This document shows, piece after piece, positions 50,091-58,834 of a DNA stretch of 64,000 bases. Both the position numbers and the translations under genes were made by a program. The stretch comes from Bradyrhizobium symbiodeficiens (GTDB lineage Bacteria; Pseudomonadota; Alphaproteobacteria; Rhizobiales; Xanthobacteraceae), in contig NZ_CP029427.2 of NCBI RefSeq assembly GCF_002266465.3, positions 6,698,501 through 6,762,500 of the forward strand. Reading direction: 5' to 3'. Below the pieces are notes generated by a model. The model ran no database searches. It was given only the letters and a program-made list of their open reading frames with translations, and was not told the origin of the DNA. The stretch's first letter is position 1. Every line of letters begins with the position of its first letter.

Positions 50091-50251
50091 TGTCATCCCC
50101 GCGAACGCGGGGATCCATAACCACAGGGCGCAGTTATTGCGCGAGATGGTCACTCCGAGTCTTCGCCAAACTACGTCCTGTGGTTATCGCGACGGGCGCA
50201 AGCGCTCGCGCGGAGATCCCGGGCTCGCGCTGCGCGCGCCCCGGGATGACG
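50091..50251. repeat. palindromic intergenic repeat, TGTCATCCCCGCGAACGCGG type
   Basis: TGTCATCCCCGCGAACGCGG at the left and GCGCGCCCCGGGATGAC at the right form outer arms. Inside, ATAACCACAGGGCG and CGTCCTGTGGTTAT form a second inverted pair. It is convergent between gcrA and phoB and covers most of the 265-base gap. Confidence 0.75.
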
Positions 50252-50294
50252 GCTGAGATTGCGGCTACAGCGCCAAACGGCAGCCCACAACCCG

Positions 50295-51002
50295 CTACGC
50301 CTGCTCGGCCTTCGCGAAGCGATCGTCCAGCGCGTAGCCGGCGCCGCGGACGGTGCGGATCGGGTCCTGCTCGCGGCCGAGATTGAGCAGCTTGCGCAGG
50401 CGGCCGATATGAACGTCGACGGTGCGCTCGTCGATGTAGATGTCGCGGCCCCAGACGCTGTCGAGCAGCTGCTCGCGCGAGAACACGCGGCCGGGATGCT
50501 CCAGGAAGAACTCCAGCAGGCGATATTCGGTCGGGCCGAGATCGATCGGCCGGCCCGAGCGCGCCACGCGGCGCTTGTCGCGGTCGAGCTCGATGTCGCC
50601 ATAGGCCAGCACGGTGGCGAGCCGCTCGGGGCTGGCGCGCCGCAGCAGGCCCTTCACGCGCGCCAGGAGCTCCGGCACCGAGAACGGCTTGACGATGTAA
50701 TCGTCGGCGCCGGTCGCAAGCCCCCGCACCCGCTCGCTCTCCTCGCCGCGCGCGGTGAGCATGATGATCGGCAGCTGCTTGGTGTCGGGCCGGGTGCGCA
50801 GGCGCCTGCACAGCTCGATGCCCGACAGGCCCGGCAGCATCCAGTCGAGCACGATCAAATCGGGGATGTGCTCCTTGAGGCGGGTGTCGGCGTCGTCGCC
50901 GCGCATGACCGTCTCGACGTCATAGCCGTCGCCTTCGAGGTTGTAGCGAAGCAGCTCGGTGAGAGCTTCCTCGTCCTCAACCACCATAATGCGTGCGCCC
51001 AT
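50295..51002 (-). CDS. phoB: phosphate regulon response regulator
   Basis: A 235-residue OmpR/PhoB-type regulator. The receiver has the acidic pair VVEDEE near residues 7-12, phospho-acceptor Asp53 (LIVLDWMLPG), and Lys in YIVKPFS. The C-terminal winged helix DLGPTEYRLLEFFLEHPGRVFSREQLLDSVWGRDIYIDERTVDVHIGRLRKLL is PhoB-like. ATG at 51002 is used. It binds the Pho box, and one is found upstream of pstS. It is the last gene of the pst unit, 24 bases after phoU. Confidence 0.96.
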   Translation of the reverse strand: MGARIMVVEDEEALTELLRYNLEGDGYDVETVMRGDDADTRLKEHIPDLIVLDWMLPGLSGIELCRRLRTRPDTKQLPIIMLTARGEESERVRGLATGADDYIVKPFSVPELLARVKGLLRRASPERLATVLAYGDIELDRDKRRVARSGRPIDLGPTEYRLLEFFLEHPGRVFSREQLLDSVWGRDIYIDERTVDVHIGRLRKLLNLGREQDPIRTVRGAGYALDDRFAKAEQA

Positions 51003-51025
51003 GGTGTCGTCGCTCCTTAAAGTCT

Positions 51026-51742
51026 TCAGGTATTCGGGATCGCCGTGGCGAAGGTGGTCATGTCGCCCTTCGGCCGCTTGTCGGTGATCGCCTGGCCCTC
51101 GATCATGTAGAACACGGTCTCGGCGATGTTGGTGGCGTGGTCGCCGATCCGCTCGATGTTCTTGGCGCAGAACATCAGGTGGATGCAGAACGAGATGTTG
51201 CGCGGATCCTCCATCATGTAGGTGAGGAGCTCGCGGAACAGCGAGGTGCAGATCGCGTCGACCTCCTCGTCGCCCTTCCACACCGCCATCGCCGCCGGCA
51301 GATCGTGCGCGGCATAGGCGTCCAGCACCGACTTGACCTGCTGCTGCACGAGGTCGGTCATGTGCTCGAGGCCGCGGAACAGTTTCAGCGGATGGAAATC
51401 GGTCTCCAGCGCGGCGACGCGCTTGCCCATGTTCTTGGCGAGGTCGCCGATGCGCTCGAGGTCGGTCGCGACGCGCATCGCGCCGACGATCTCGCGCAAA
51501 TCCACCGCCATCGGCTGGCGGCGGGCGATGGTGAGCACCGCGCGTTCCTCGATGCGCTTCTGCAGCGCGTCGAGATCGGCATCGATGGTGACGACGCGCT
51601 GGCCGAGCGCGACGTCGCGGCGGATCAGCGCATCGACGGAATCGACGATCATGCGCTCGGCGATGCCGCCCATCTCGGCGACCAGGCGCGTGAGTTCCTG
51701 GAGGTCGGTGTCGAAGGCCTTGGCGGTATGTTCGGTACCCAT
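51026..51742 (-). CDS. phoU: phosphate signalling complex protein PhoU
   Basis: A 238-residue helical protein of two PhoU repeats: AFDTDLQELTRLVAEMGGIAERMIVDSVDALIRRD and DPRNISFCIHLMFCAKNIERIGDHATNIAETVFYMIEGQ, each with an E/D-rich metal-binding motif. PhoU links PstSCAB transport status to PhoR, repressing the regulon when phosphate is plentiful. It lies between pstB and phoB, 11 bases after pstB. Confidence 0.96.
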   Translation of the reverse strand: MGTEHTAKAFDTDLQELTRLVAEMGGIAERMIVDSVDALIRRDVALGQRVVTIDADLDALQKRIEERAVLTIARRQPMAVDLREIVGAMRVATDLERIGDLAKNMGKRVAALETDFHPLKLFRGLEHMTDLVQQQVKSVLDAYAAHDLPAAMAVWKGDEEVDAICTSLFRELLTYMMEDPRNISFCIHLMFCAKNIERIGDHATNIAETVFYMIEGQAITDKRPKGDMTTFATAIPNT

Positions 51743-51753
51743 GTTCCGTCTCC

Positions 51754-52575
51754 TCAGCCGAACCGGCCAGTGATGTAATCCTGCGTGCGCCGGTCAGTCG
51801 GCGACGTGAAGATCTTGCTGGTGTCGTCGAACTCGATCAGCTCGCCGAGATACATGAAGGCGGTCTTGTCGGAGACGCGCGCGGCCTGCTGCATGTTGTG
51901 GGTGACGATCGCGATCGTGTAGTTCTCGGACAGTTCCTGGATCAGCTCCTCGACCTTGGCGGTCGAGATCGGGTCGAGCGCCGAGCACGGCTCGTCGAAC
52001 AGGATGACTTCGGGGCGCACCGCGACGGTGCGGGCGATGCACAGGCGCTGCTGCTGGCCGCCGGAGAGCGACAGGCCGGAAGCGTTGAGCTTGTCCTTGA
52101 CCTCGTTCCAGAGGGCGCCGCCGCGCAGCGCCTTCTCGACGCGGTCGTCCATCTCGGACTTCGAGATCTTCTCGTAGAGGCGGATGCCGAAAGCGATGTT
52201 CTCGTAGATAGTCATCGGGAACGGCGTCGGCTTCTGGAACACCATGCCGACCCGGGCGCGCAGCAGATTGAGGTCGAGCTTGAGGTCGAGGATGTTGGTC
52301 TGGTCCAGCATCAGCTGGCCGGTGGCGCGCTGGCCCGGATAGAGATCGTACATCCGGTTGAAGATGCGCAGCAGGGTCGACTTGCCGCAGCCCGACGGGC
52401 CGATGAACGCCGTGACGCGGTTGGCGCCGAGCGTCAGGTTGATGTTCTTCAGCGCGTGGTGCTCGCCGTAATAGAAGTTGAGGTTGCGCACCGTCACCTT
52501 GGCGGGCGCCTCGGGCAGCACAGGCGCGTGCGGCAGGCCACCGGACGCGCTCATCGATACGGAAAGATCACTCAT
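51754..52575 (-). CDS. pstB: phosphate ABC transporter ATP-binding protein
   Basis: A 273-residue ABC ATPase. Walker A GPSGCGKSTLLRIFNRM, signature LSGGQQQRLCIARTVAV and Walker B ILFDEPCSALDPIST are intact. VRNLNFYYGEHHALKNINL is the PstB opening. It drives high-affinity phosphate import through PstC and PstA. The first residues (SDLSVSMSASGGLPHAPVLPEAPA) are a low-complexity extension. The start overlaps the pstA stop by four bases (ATGA). Confidence 0.97.
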   Translation of the reverse strand: MSDLSVSMSASGGLPHAPVLPEAPAKVTVRNLNFYYGEHHALKNINLTLGANRVTAFIGPSGCGKSTLLRIFNRMYDLYPGQRATGQLMLDQTNILDLKLDLNLLRARVGMVFQKPTPFPMTIYENIAFGIRLYEKISKSEMDDRVEKALRGGALWNEVKDKLNASGLSLSGGQQQRLCIARTVAVRPEVILFDEPCSALDPISTAKVEELIQELSENYTIAIVTHNMQQAARVSDKTAFMYLGELIEFDDTSKIFTSPTDRRTQDYITGRFG

Positions 52576-53423
52576 TTTGCGGTCCTCTCGGCGCCAAGGA
52601 TGCGCGCGCCAATGTTCAGGGCAAGCACGGTCAGGGTGATGAGCAGTGCGCCGCTCCACGCCAACTGCTTCCAGTAGGCGTAGGGGCTCTGCACGAAGTT
52701 GTTGATGGTGACGGGCAGGTTGGCCATCGTCTTGTTCAGGCCGAGGCTGAAGAACTGGTTCGACAGCGCGGTGAACAGCAGCGGCGCGGTCTCGCCGGCG
52801 ACGCGGGCGGTGGCGAGCAGCACGCCGGTGATGAGGCCGGACCGGGCCGCACGATAGGCGATCCGCTTGATCACCAGCGAACGCGGCAGGCCCAGCGCCG
52901 AGGCCGCCTCACGCAGCGGATTCGGCACCAGCAGCAGCATGTCCTCGGTGGTGCGCAGCACGACCGGGATCACGATGACGGCGAGCGCCAGGCTGCCCGC
53001 GATCGCGGAGAAGCCACGCATCGGCACCACCACCGCGCCGTAGATGAACAGGCCGATGATGATCGAGGGCGCCGAGAGCAGGATGTCGTTGATGAAGCGG
53101 ATCACCGAGGTCAGGCGGTCGTTGCGGCCGTATTCGGCGAGGTAGGTGCCGGCGAACAGGCCGAGCGGCGCGCCGATGCCGACGCCGATCACCGTCATGA
53201 TGACCGAGCCGACGATCGCGTTGCGCAGGCCGCCTTCGGTCGAACCCGGAGGCGGCGTATCCGCGACGAAGAGCTCGAGATTGAGGCCGGCAAGGCCGTT
53301 GTAGAGCAGCGTGACCAGGATCAACGCGAGCCAGGTGACGCCGAAGACCGCCGCGGCGAAGCAGAGCCCGCGGATGACGATGTCGGTGCGGCGACGACGC
53401 GAATAGATCGGATTGAGGGCCAT
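52572..53423 (-). CDS. pstA: phosphate ABC transporter permease PstA
   Basis: A 283-residue permease with about six helices. The EAA-type loop EAASALGLPRSLVIKRIAYRAARSGLITGVLLATARVAGETAPLLFTA is the PstA signature. VLRTTEDMLLLVPNPLREAASALG precedes it. It pairs with PstC to form the channel. It starts four bases after the pstC stop and overlaps pstB by four bases. Confidence 0.96.
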   Translation of the reverse strand: MALNPIYSRRRRTDIVIRGLCFAAAVFGVTWLALILVTLLYNGLAGLNLELFVADTPPPGSTEGGLRNAIVGSVIMTVIGVGIGAPLGLFAGTYLAEYGRNDRLTSVIRFINDILLSAPSIIIGLFIYGAVVVPMRGFSAIAGSLALAVIVIPVVLRTTEDMLLLVPNPLREAASALGLPRSLVIKRIAYRAARSGLITGVLLATARVAGETAPLLFTALSNQFFSLGLNKTMANLPVTINNFVQSPYAYWKQLAWSGALLITLTVLALNIGARILGAERTAK

Positions 53424-53427
53424 GACC

Positions 53428-54426
53428 TTACTTCCCCGCCTTCTTGTCCAGCCGCATCAGCATCAGCCGCGCGGCGGCCAGCACGAAGAACGTCAGCACG
53501 AACAGCAACAGGCCGAGCAGGATCAGGCCGGACTGGTGCAGGCCGTCGCTCTCGGCGAACTCGGATGCGATCGCCGCCGAGATCGTGGTGCCCGGCGCGA
53601 AGATCGACGAGGAGATGCGGAAGGAGTTGCCGATGATGAAGGTCACCGCCATGGTCTCGCCGAGCGCGCGGCCCAGCGCCAGCATGACGCCGCCGATGAT
53701 GCCGACGCGGGTGTAGGGGATCACCACGCTGCGGACGACCTCCCAGGTGGTGCAGCCGACGCCGTAGGCGGCCTCCTTCAGCACCGGCGGCACCGTCTTG
53801 AACACGTCGACCGAGATCGAGGTGATGAAGGGCAGCACCATGATGGCGAGAATCAGCGCGGCGTTGAACGTGCTGAGATAGGACGGCGGACCCGCGAAGA
53901 TCGCGCCGAGCACCGGGACGCCGTCGAATATTTTGATCATGAAGGGCTGGAAGCTGTTGGCCAGAAACGGGCCCAGCACGAAGAAGCCCCACATGCCATA
54001 GATGATCGAGGGAATGCCGGCCAGCAGCTCGATCGCCATGCCGATCGGGCGGCGCAGCCATTGCGGGCAAAGCTCGGTGAGGAAAATCGCAATGCCGAGA
54101 CCGACGGGAATGGCGATCAGCATCGCGATGAACGAGGTGACGAGCGTGCCGTACATCGGCCCGAGCGCGCCGAGCACCGGCGGATCGGCCGACGGCGCCC
54201 AGCGCTGCGTCCACAGGAAGGAGAAGCCGAATTCCTTCATCGCCGGGAACGCGCCGACGATCAGCGAGATGATGATGCCGCCAAGGATCAGCAGCACCGA
54301 GATCGCGGACAGCCGCGTGATCCAGTAGAAGGTGACGTCGCCGAGCTTGAACGCGCCCAAGGCCTTGGCGCGATCATACGGTCCGGCGTCGTCGATGATA
54401 TCGCTCTGAACGGCCATTTCTGCCAC
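53428..54426 (-). CDS. pstC: phosphate ABC transporter permease PstC
   Basis: A 332-residue permease. LKEAAYGVGCTTWEVVRSVVIPYTRVGIIGGVMLALGRALGETMAVTFIIGNSF is the PstC loop and conserved helix. The start is GTG at 54426 with AGGGGA five bases upstream; ATG at 54417 has poorer spacing. About seven helices are visible. It follows pstS after a 128-base gap, as commonly seen when the binding protein is made in excess. Confidence 0.95.
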   Translation of the reverse strand: MAEMAVQSDIIDDAGPYDRAKALGAFKLGDVTFYWITRLSAISVLLILGGIIISLIVGAFPAMKEFGFSFLWTQRWAPSADPPVLGALGPMYGTLVTSFIAMLIAIPVGLGIAIFLTELCPQWLRRPIGMAIELLAGIPSIIYGMWGFFVLGPFLANSFQPFMIKIFDGVPVLGAIFAGPPSYLSTFNAALILAIMVLPFITSISVDVFKTVPPVLKEAAYGVGCTTWEVVRSVVIPYTRVGIIGGVMLALGRALGETMAVTFIIGNSFRISSSIFAPGTTISAAIASEFAESDGLHQSGLILLGLLLFVLTFFVLAAARLMLMRLDKKAGK

Positions 54427-54554
54427 GCCGATCCCCTGTACCCGTTATATACGCTTGTTGCCGGTTGTTGTGGTCTTGCGCTCCGGACGCGGCGCAAGGC
54501 CGATCCGGAGCGGAGGTTTTCGAACTCCCGGAGTGATGTCCGGGACAGGAGCTC

Positions 54555-55568
54555 TTAGCTCTTGATATCGGCAGCCCAGGTCTTCTCGATCTGCTTGACG
54601 ACGGTGTCCGGCATCGGGATGTAGTCGAGCTCCTCGGCCGCCTTGTCGCCCTTCGTGAAGGCCCAGCGGAAGAACTTGATGGCTTCCTGCGAGGCCGCCT
54701 TGTCGGTGGCGTCCTTGTGCATGAGGATGAAGGTCGCCGCCGTGATCGGCCAGGACTTCTCGCCGGGCTGGTCGGTCAGGATGACGTAGTAGCCGGGCGC
54801 CTTGGCCCAGTCGGCGTTGGAGGCGGCCGCCTGGAACGCTTCGACGGTCGGCTGCACGGTCTTGCCGGCCTTGTTGACGAGACCGGTGTAGGTCAGCTTG
54901 TTCTGCTTGGCATAGGCGTACTCGACGTAGCCGATCGAGTTCTTGGTCTGGCCGATGTTGCCCGACACGCCTTCGTTGCCCTTGGCGCCGACGCCGACCG
55001 GCCACTCGACCGCGGTGCCCTCACCGACCTTGCTCTTCCAGTCCGCGCTGGCCTTGGAGAGGTAGTTGGTGAAGTTGAAGGTGGTGCCCGACCCGTCCGA
55101 GCGGCGGACCACGGTGATCGCCTCCGACGGCAGCTTCACGTTCGGATTGAGCTTCTTGATGGCCGGATCGTCCCACTTGGTGATCTTGCCGAGATAGACG
55201 TTGGCCAACGTCTCGCCGTCGAACACCATCTCGCCGGGCTTCACGCCCTCGAGGTTGACCACGGCAACGATGGCGCCCATCACCATCGGCCACTGGACGA
55301 GGCCGTCCTTCTCGAGCTGCTCGGCCTTGAGCGGCATGTCGGTCGCGCCGAAGGTCACGGTCTTGGCCTGGATCTGCTTGATGCCGCCGCCGGAACCGAT
55401 CGACTGGTAGTTCAGGCCGTTGCCGGTCTCCTTCTTGTAGGCGTCAGCCCACTTCGAATAGATCGGGAACGGGAAGGTCGCACCGGCACCGGTGATGTCG
55501 GCAGCAAAGGCCGCTGTCGTCGAAGCGGCGACCATGCCGGCAGCGACGATCGTTTTGAGGAAATTCAT
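54555..55568 (-). CDS. pstS: phosphate-binding protein PstS
   Basis: A 337-residue periplasmic binding protein. Signal peptide MNFLKTIVAAGMVAASTTAAFAAD. The mature start ITGAGATFPFPIYSKWADAYKKETGNGLNYQSIGSGGGIKQIQAKTVTFGATDMPLK is the PstS phosphate-binding signature. RRSDGSGTTFNFTNYLSK forms the second phosphate loop. ATG at 55568 follows GGAG by six bases. It heads the Pho-box-controlled unit pstSCAB-phoU-phoB. Confidence 0.97.
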   Translation of the reverse strand: MNFLKTIVAAGMVAASTTAAFAADITGAGATFPFPIYSKWADAYKKETGNGLNYQSIGSGGGIKQIQAKTVTFGATDMPLKAEQLEKDGLVQWPMVMGAIVAVVNLEGVKPGEMVFDGETLANVYLGKITKWDDPAIKKLNPNVKLPSEAITVVRRSDGSGTTFNFTNYLSKASADWKSKVGEGTAVEWPVGVGAKGNEGVSGNIGQTKNSIGYVEYAYAKQNKLTYTGLVNKAGKTVQPTVEAFQAAASNADWAKAPGYYVILTDQPGEKSWPITAATFILMHKDATDKAASQEAIKFFRWAFTKGDKAAEELDYIPMPDTVVKQIEKTWAADIKS

Positions 55569-55667
55569 GCTGGTCTCCATACAGGGGAGCGAAGCGCCAT
55601 CCGCGCCCGATCGCGCTCCCCATGCCGCCCCTTTAGGAGCGGTCGGCTGTGCTTTTACGAAGGTTTG

Positions 55668-55685
55668 GTGACAGTTGGATGACAC
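55668..55685 (-). promoter_or_regulatory. Pho box upstream of pstS
   Basis: On the minus strand GTGTCATCCAACTGTCAC fits two TGTCA repeats spaced as in the PhoB consensus (CTGTCAT-N4-CTGTCAT). It ends 100 bases before the pstS start and about 28 bases past the phoR stop. TAAAAG ten bases downstream could be the -10 box. PhoB should activate here when phosphate is low. Confidence 0.85.
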
Positions 55686-55712
55686 GCCTAAGCGACTGTA
55701 ATCGCTTGTCTT

Positions 55713-57011
55713 TCAGGTCGCCGCCGGCCCTCTCGCCTGGGGAAAACAGGCGGTGAAGGTGGCGCCCTGCTTGGGCACGCTCTCGATCAAAAGCCGGCCC
55801 CGATGGCGGTTAAGAATATGTTTCACCAGCGATAATCCGAGCCCGGTGCCGCCCTGCGAGCGGCTGTCGCCGACGTCCACCCGGTAGAACCGCTCGGTCA
55901 GCCGCGGCAGGTGCTCGGGCGCGATGCCGGGGCCGAAATCGCGCACCATGATCCGGATTTCCTGAGTTCCATCAGTGGCCGCGCCAGATGTCAGCGACAC
56001 GATGACGCGACCGCCGGAGGCGCCGTATTTGAGCGCGTTCTCGATCAGATTCTCGAACAGGCGGAGCAGCTCCTCGCGGTCGCCCGCGATCATCACCGGC
56101 CCCTCCGGCAGCTGGATCTCGACCTCGACCTGGCGCTCGCTCGCCAGCGGCTCGAGCCCGTCGGCGACCTGGCGGATGATCGGCAACAGGTCGACGAGCG
56201 TGTCGGGCCGGACATGGGCCGACAACTCGACCCGCGACAGCGACAGGAGGTCGTCGATCAGGCGCGCCATGCGGGTGGCCTGGTTGTGCATGATGCCGAG
56301 GAAGCGCTCGCGCGCCTTGGGATCGTCCTTGGCCTGGCCCTGCAGCGTGTCGATGAAGCCCGAGAGGGCAGCCAGCGGCGTGCGCAGCTCGTGGCTGGCA
56401 TTGGCGACGAAGTCGGCGCGCATCTCCTCGACCCGGCGCAGCGGCGTCTGGTCGTGGAAGGTCATCAGCATGCATTTGTCGGCGCCGCCGAAGCTGGTCG
56501 GCACCGGCACCGGCGTGATCATGAGCTCCATCCAGCGATCGACCGGGACGTGGTCGAGATAGGTCGCGCGCCGCGCCTCGGTGGTCGCGATCGCTTCGCG
56601 CAACGCCGTGATGATCTCCGGTGAGCGCAGCGCGAACTGGGCGAGCTCGCTCCGGCGCAGCGCCGGCGCGAGCTGGGCGGCGGCGGCGTTGAGGTGGATG
56701 ACGCGGCCGGCGCGGTCGAGCAGCACTGCCGGATCCGGCATGCCGGCGACGACCGCCGCCACCGCCGCGCTCTCGACCGGGTTGATGCGCCTGACCTCGT
56801 CGCGGGACGCGGCGGGATCGTGCAGCCGCCACGGGATCAAGGCCGCAGCGGCGATGCAGAGGAACACGATCGCGGCATGAAGCGCCGACATTTCGCCGAG
56901 CGAGACCACGACGGACAGCGCCAGCGCCGCGGCGATCAGGATCACGGTCGAATGCCGCAGCCGGTCGGACCAGGGCTGCGCGGAGGGAGAAGATGGGGCG
57001 TCAATCGCCAT
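55713..57011 (-). CDS. phoR: phosphate regulon sensor histidine kinase
   Basis: A 432-residue membrane kinase. Two N-terminal helices span residues 21-40 and 44-61, followed by a PAS domain from about 85 to 195. The dimerisation site FVANASHELRTPLAALSGFIDTL holds His207. The N-box (LFENLIENALKYG), the G1 box (VRDFGPGIAPEHLPRLTERFYRVDVGDSRSQGGTGLGLSLVKHIL) and the F-box are intact. Gene order places it directly upstream of the Pho box and pstS, so it is transcribed separately from, but next to, its targets. PhoR phosphorylates PhoB when PstSCAB is not saturated. Confidence 0.95.
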   Translation of the reverse strand: MAIDAPSSPSAQPWSDRLRHSTVILIAAALALSVVVSLGEMSALHAAIVFLCIAAAALIPWRLHDPAASRDEVRRINPVESAAVAAVVAGMPDPAVLLDRAGRVIHLNAAAAQLAPALRRSELAQFALRSPEIITALREAIATTEARRATYLDHVPVDRWMELMITPVPVPTSFGGADKCMLMTFHDQTPLRRVEEMRADFVANASHELRTPLAALSGFIDTLQGQAKDDPKARERFLGIMHNQATRMARLIDDLLSLSRVELSAHVRPDTLVDLLPIIRQVADGLEPLASERQVEVEIQLPEGPVMIAGDREELLRLFENLIENALKYGASGGRVIVSLTSGAATDGTQEIRIMVRDFGPGIAPEHLPRLTERFYRVDVGDSRSQGGTGLGLSLVKHILNRHRGRLLIESVPKQGATFTACFPQARGPAAT

Positions 57012-57039
57012 CGGGCGGACTTCTCCTGGAGGACCGGTC

Positions 57040-58092
57040 CTAAGACTTGTCGCTGCGCTCTCTCACGTAAGCGGCTTTAGGCGCCGGGCCGGGGTCGAGC
57101 TTGAGCGCCGCCTGCTGCAGGCGCTTCGATCGTGCGCCGATGATAACTTCGCGAAACGTCAGCAAGATTACAGAGATGACGAAGGGCGAGAGATAATAGA
57201 GGACGCGGAACAGCAGCATGCCGCCGAGCAGCTCCTCGCGGTCCATCTGCCAGAGGCCGACCAGCATGGCGGCGTCGAACACCCCGAGCCCGCCGGGCGA
57301 GTGGCTGGCGAAGCCGAGCAGGGTGGCCGAGACGAAGATCACCGCGACCACCACGAAGCCGAGATTGGGCTCGTCCGGAACCAGCACGTACATCGCGAGC
57401 GCGCAGAAACCGAGATCAATGATGCCGATCGCGATCTGCAGCAGCGTCAGCGGGCCGCCCGGCAGCTGCACGGTCCAGGGCCCGCGGCCGACAACGCGCG
57501 GCTGGGTCCAGACCCAGACCACGTAGCCGACCAGCCCGACGATGATCATCAGGGCCAGCGTCCGGTTGAGCCAAGGCGGCAATTGGTCGATCGAGGCGGC
57601 GGCCTCGGGATGATAGGCGATGCCGAGGCCGAGCACGGCGGCATTGCCGAGCCAGAAGGTCAGGCCGGCGAGGAAGCAGATCTTGGCGACGTCGATCGCG
57701 TTCAGGCCGTAGGCCGAATAGATGCGATAGCGCACCGCGCCGCCGGTGAAGACGGATGCACCGACATTGTGGCCGATCGAATAGCTGGTGAAGGCCGCGA
57801 GCGCGTTGATGCGATAGGGCACATGGGCATGGCCGATCGCGCGCACGGCGAACAGGTCGTAGAAGGTCAGGGTGAAATAGCCCGCGGTGACGAACAGCGC
57901 CGCCAGCGCAATCTGGCTCGGCTCGGTGCTCTTGATCGCTTCGAGGACTTCGTTGAAATCGATGCCTCGCAGCATGTGGTAGAGCACATAGCAAGCGATG
58001 CCGATGACCGCGACGCTGATCACAACGCCAAGCTTATGCAGGATTTGCTTCTGGCGCAGAAACGACACCGCTCTGCGTATGGCTTCCAGCAT
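57040..58092 (-). CDS. lysylphosphatidylglycerol synthase transmembrane domain protein (UPF0104)
   Basis: A 350-residue inner-membrane protein of the LPG_synthase_TM family with about eight helices. The N-terminal AFVTAGYFTLTFYDLFAVR... and LAAFTSYSIGHNVGASVFTGGAVRYRIYSAYGL are the family signature. It lacks the soluble aminoacyl-transfer domain of MprF, so it is more likely a lipid flippase-like protein than an enzyme. The C-terminal tail is basic. It sits 29 bases upstream of phoR on the same strand and may share its promoter. Confidence 0.87.
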   Translation of the reverse strand: MLEAIRRAVSFLRQKQILHKLGVVISVAVIGIACYVLYHMLRGIDFNEVLEAIKSTEPSQIALAALFVTAGYFTLTFYDLFAVRAIGHAHVPYRINALAAFTSYSIGHNVGASVFTGGAVRYRIYSAYGLNAIDVAKICFLAGLTFWLGNAAVLGLGIAYHPEAAASIDQLPPWLNRTLALMIIVGLVGYVVWVWTQPRVVGRGPWTVQLPGGPLTLLQIAIGIIDLGFCALAMYVLVPDEPNLGFVVVAVIFVSATLLGFASHSPGGLGVFDAAMLVGLWQMDREELLGGMLLFRVLYYLSPFVISVILLTFREVIIGARSKRLQQAALKLDPGPAPKAAYVRERSDKS

Positions 58093-58529
58093 CTAGACCT
58101 CGAACAACGCTTCAGCGGCCAGGGTGGCCGGCGAACAGGCAGACGACGCACAGGCACTCAACGAACGGCACTCGACGATCCCTTGCCGCCGGCTCCGGCA
58201 TCGCGCATGCCCCCTGCCCCTCCACTAGCGTGTTTTGGGGCGGAGTGGAATTCGCCAATTCGAACAAAAACACGTGCATTCAATATTTTAGGCAGGGTTG
58301 CGGGCTCCTGGTGCACGGTTTGGCGCCTTCGGCGGCAGGCTTGACGCGAATCTCCATGGCGATCCTGCGCAGGCGCCGTGAAGTTTTGATGATTTCGGCC
58401 GCACAATGTTCCGTCATGGCTTAAGCTGACGTCAATCTATGGGCCGCGCGCGCCTGTTGAAAGAGGGGGCGACATGAGCGTTTGGTCACGGTTTGCCGAT
58501 GATCTCAGTGCCCACGTTGCACAGCAAAA
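58093..58529. other. 437-base intergenic region, low content
   Basis: The region contains AT-richer sequence around 58250-58300, possibly a promoter, and the beginning of a short plus-strand frame at 58474. The other open frames have no support. I see no RNA gene. Confidence 0.5.
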
Positions 58530-58608
58530 TCACAGAACGGCCTCAGGCTGGCTGCGCGAGACCACGCGGTCGCGAAGCCAGGCACCGATGGTGCAGCCGA
58601 TGAGGTAG
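58474..58608 (+). pseudogene. possible truncated gene start, MSVWSRFADD type
   Basis: ATG at 58474 follows GAGGGGGCGAC and reads MSVWSRFADDLSAHVAQQ, then continues out of phase with the convergent small membrane gene to a stop at 58608. The first residues resemble the N-terminus of TerB/DnaJ-like rhizobial proteins (MSVWGRIADAI...), as I remember them. If so, it is a relic whose body was lost. Its overlap with the next gene argues that it is not full length. Confidence 0.35.
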
Positions 58609-58832
58609 CAGGCGAACATGATCAGGCCGAGATCGAGCCAGTAGCCGAAGCGGCCGGGGACGACGTGTGCGAACGAGGCCGCGACCAGGCCGGCAGCAAG
58701 CGCGGCCAGCCAGCGCGCCGTCACCTTCGAGGTGCCGTTGCCGCGCTGGACCACCGAGATCCAGCCCATGCAAAAGCCCAGCAGCAGCGAGCCGATCAAC
58801 CAGCCCAGATGGAACGAGACGAGATAGGGCAT
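58530..58832 (-). CDS. small three-helix membrane protein, hypothetical
   Basis: A 100-residue protein with hydrophobic segments near residues 7-27, 42-60 and 65-85 (MPYLVSFHLGWLIGSLLLGFCMGWISVVQRGNGTSKV...). ATG at 58832 follows GAGG by five bases; a GTG two codons earlier overlaps the OmpA stop by four. Either way it is coupled to the BON/OmpA gene upstream. I know no family. Pairing with an OmpA-like protein hints at an envelope role. Confidence 0.7.
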   Translation of the reverse strand: MPYLVSFHLGWLIGSLLLGFCMGWISVVQRGNGTSKVTARWLAALAAGLVAASFAHVVPGRFGYWLDLGLIMFACYLIGCTIGAWLRDRVVSRSQPEAVL

Positions 58833-58834
58833 CG

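Noticed and set aside
8263..50251. CRISPR array from the recurring palindromes
   Set aside because: Copies are scattered singly between genes with no regular spacers and no cas genes.
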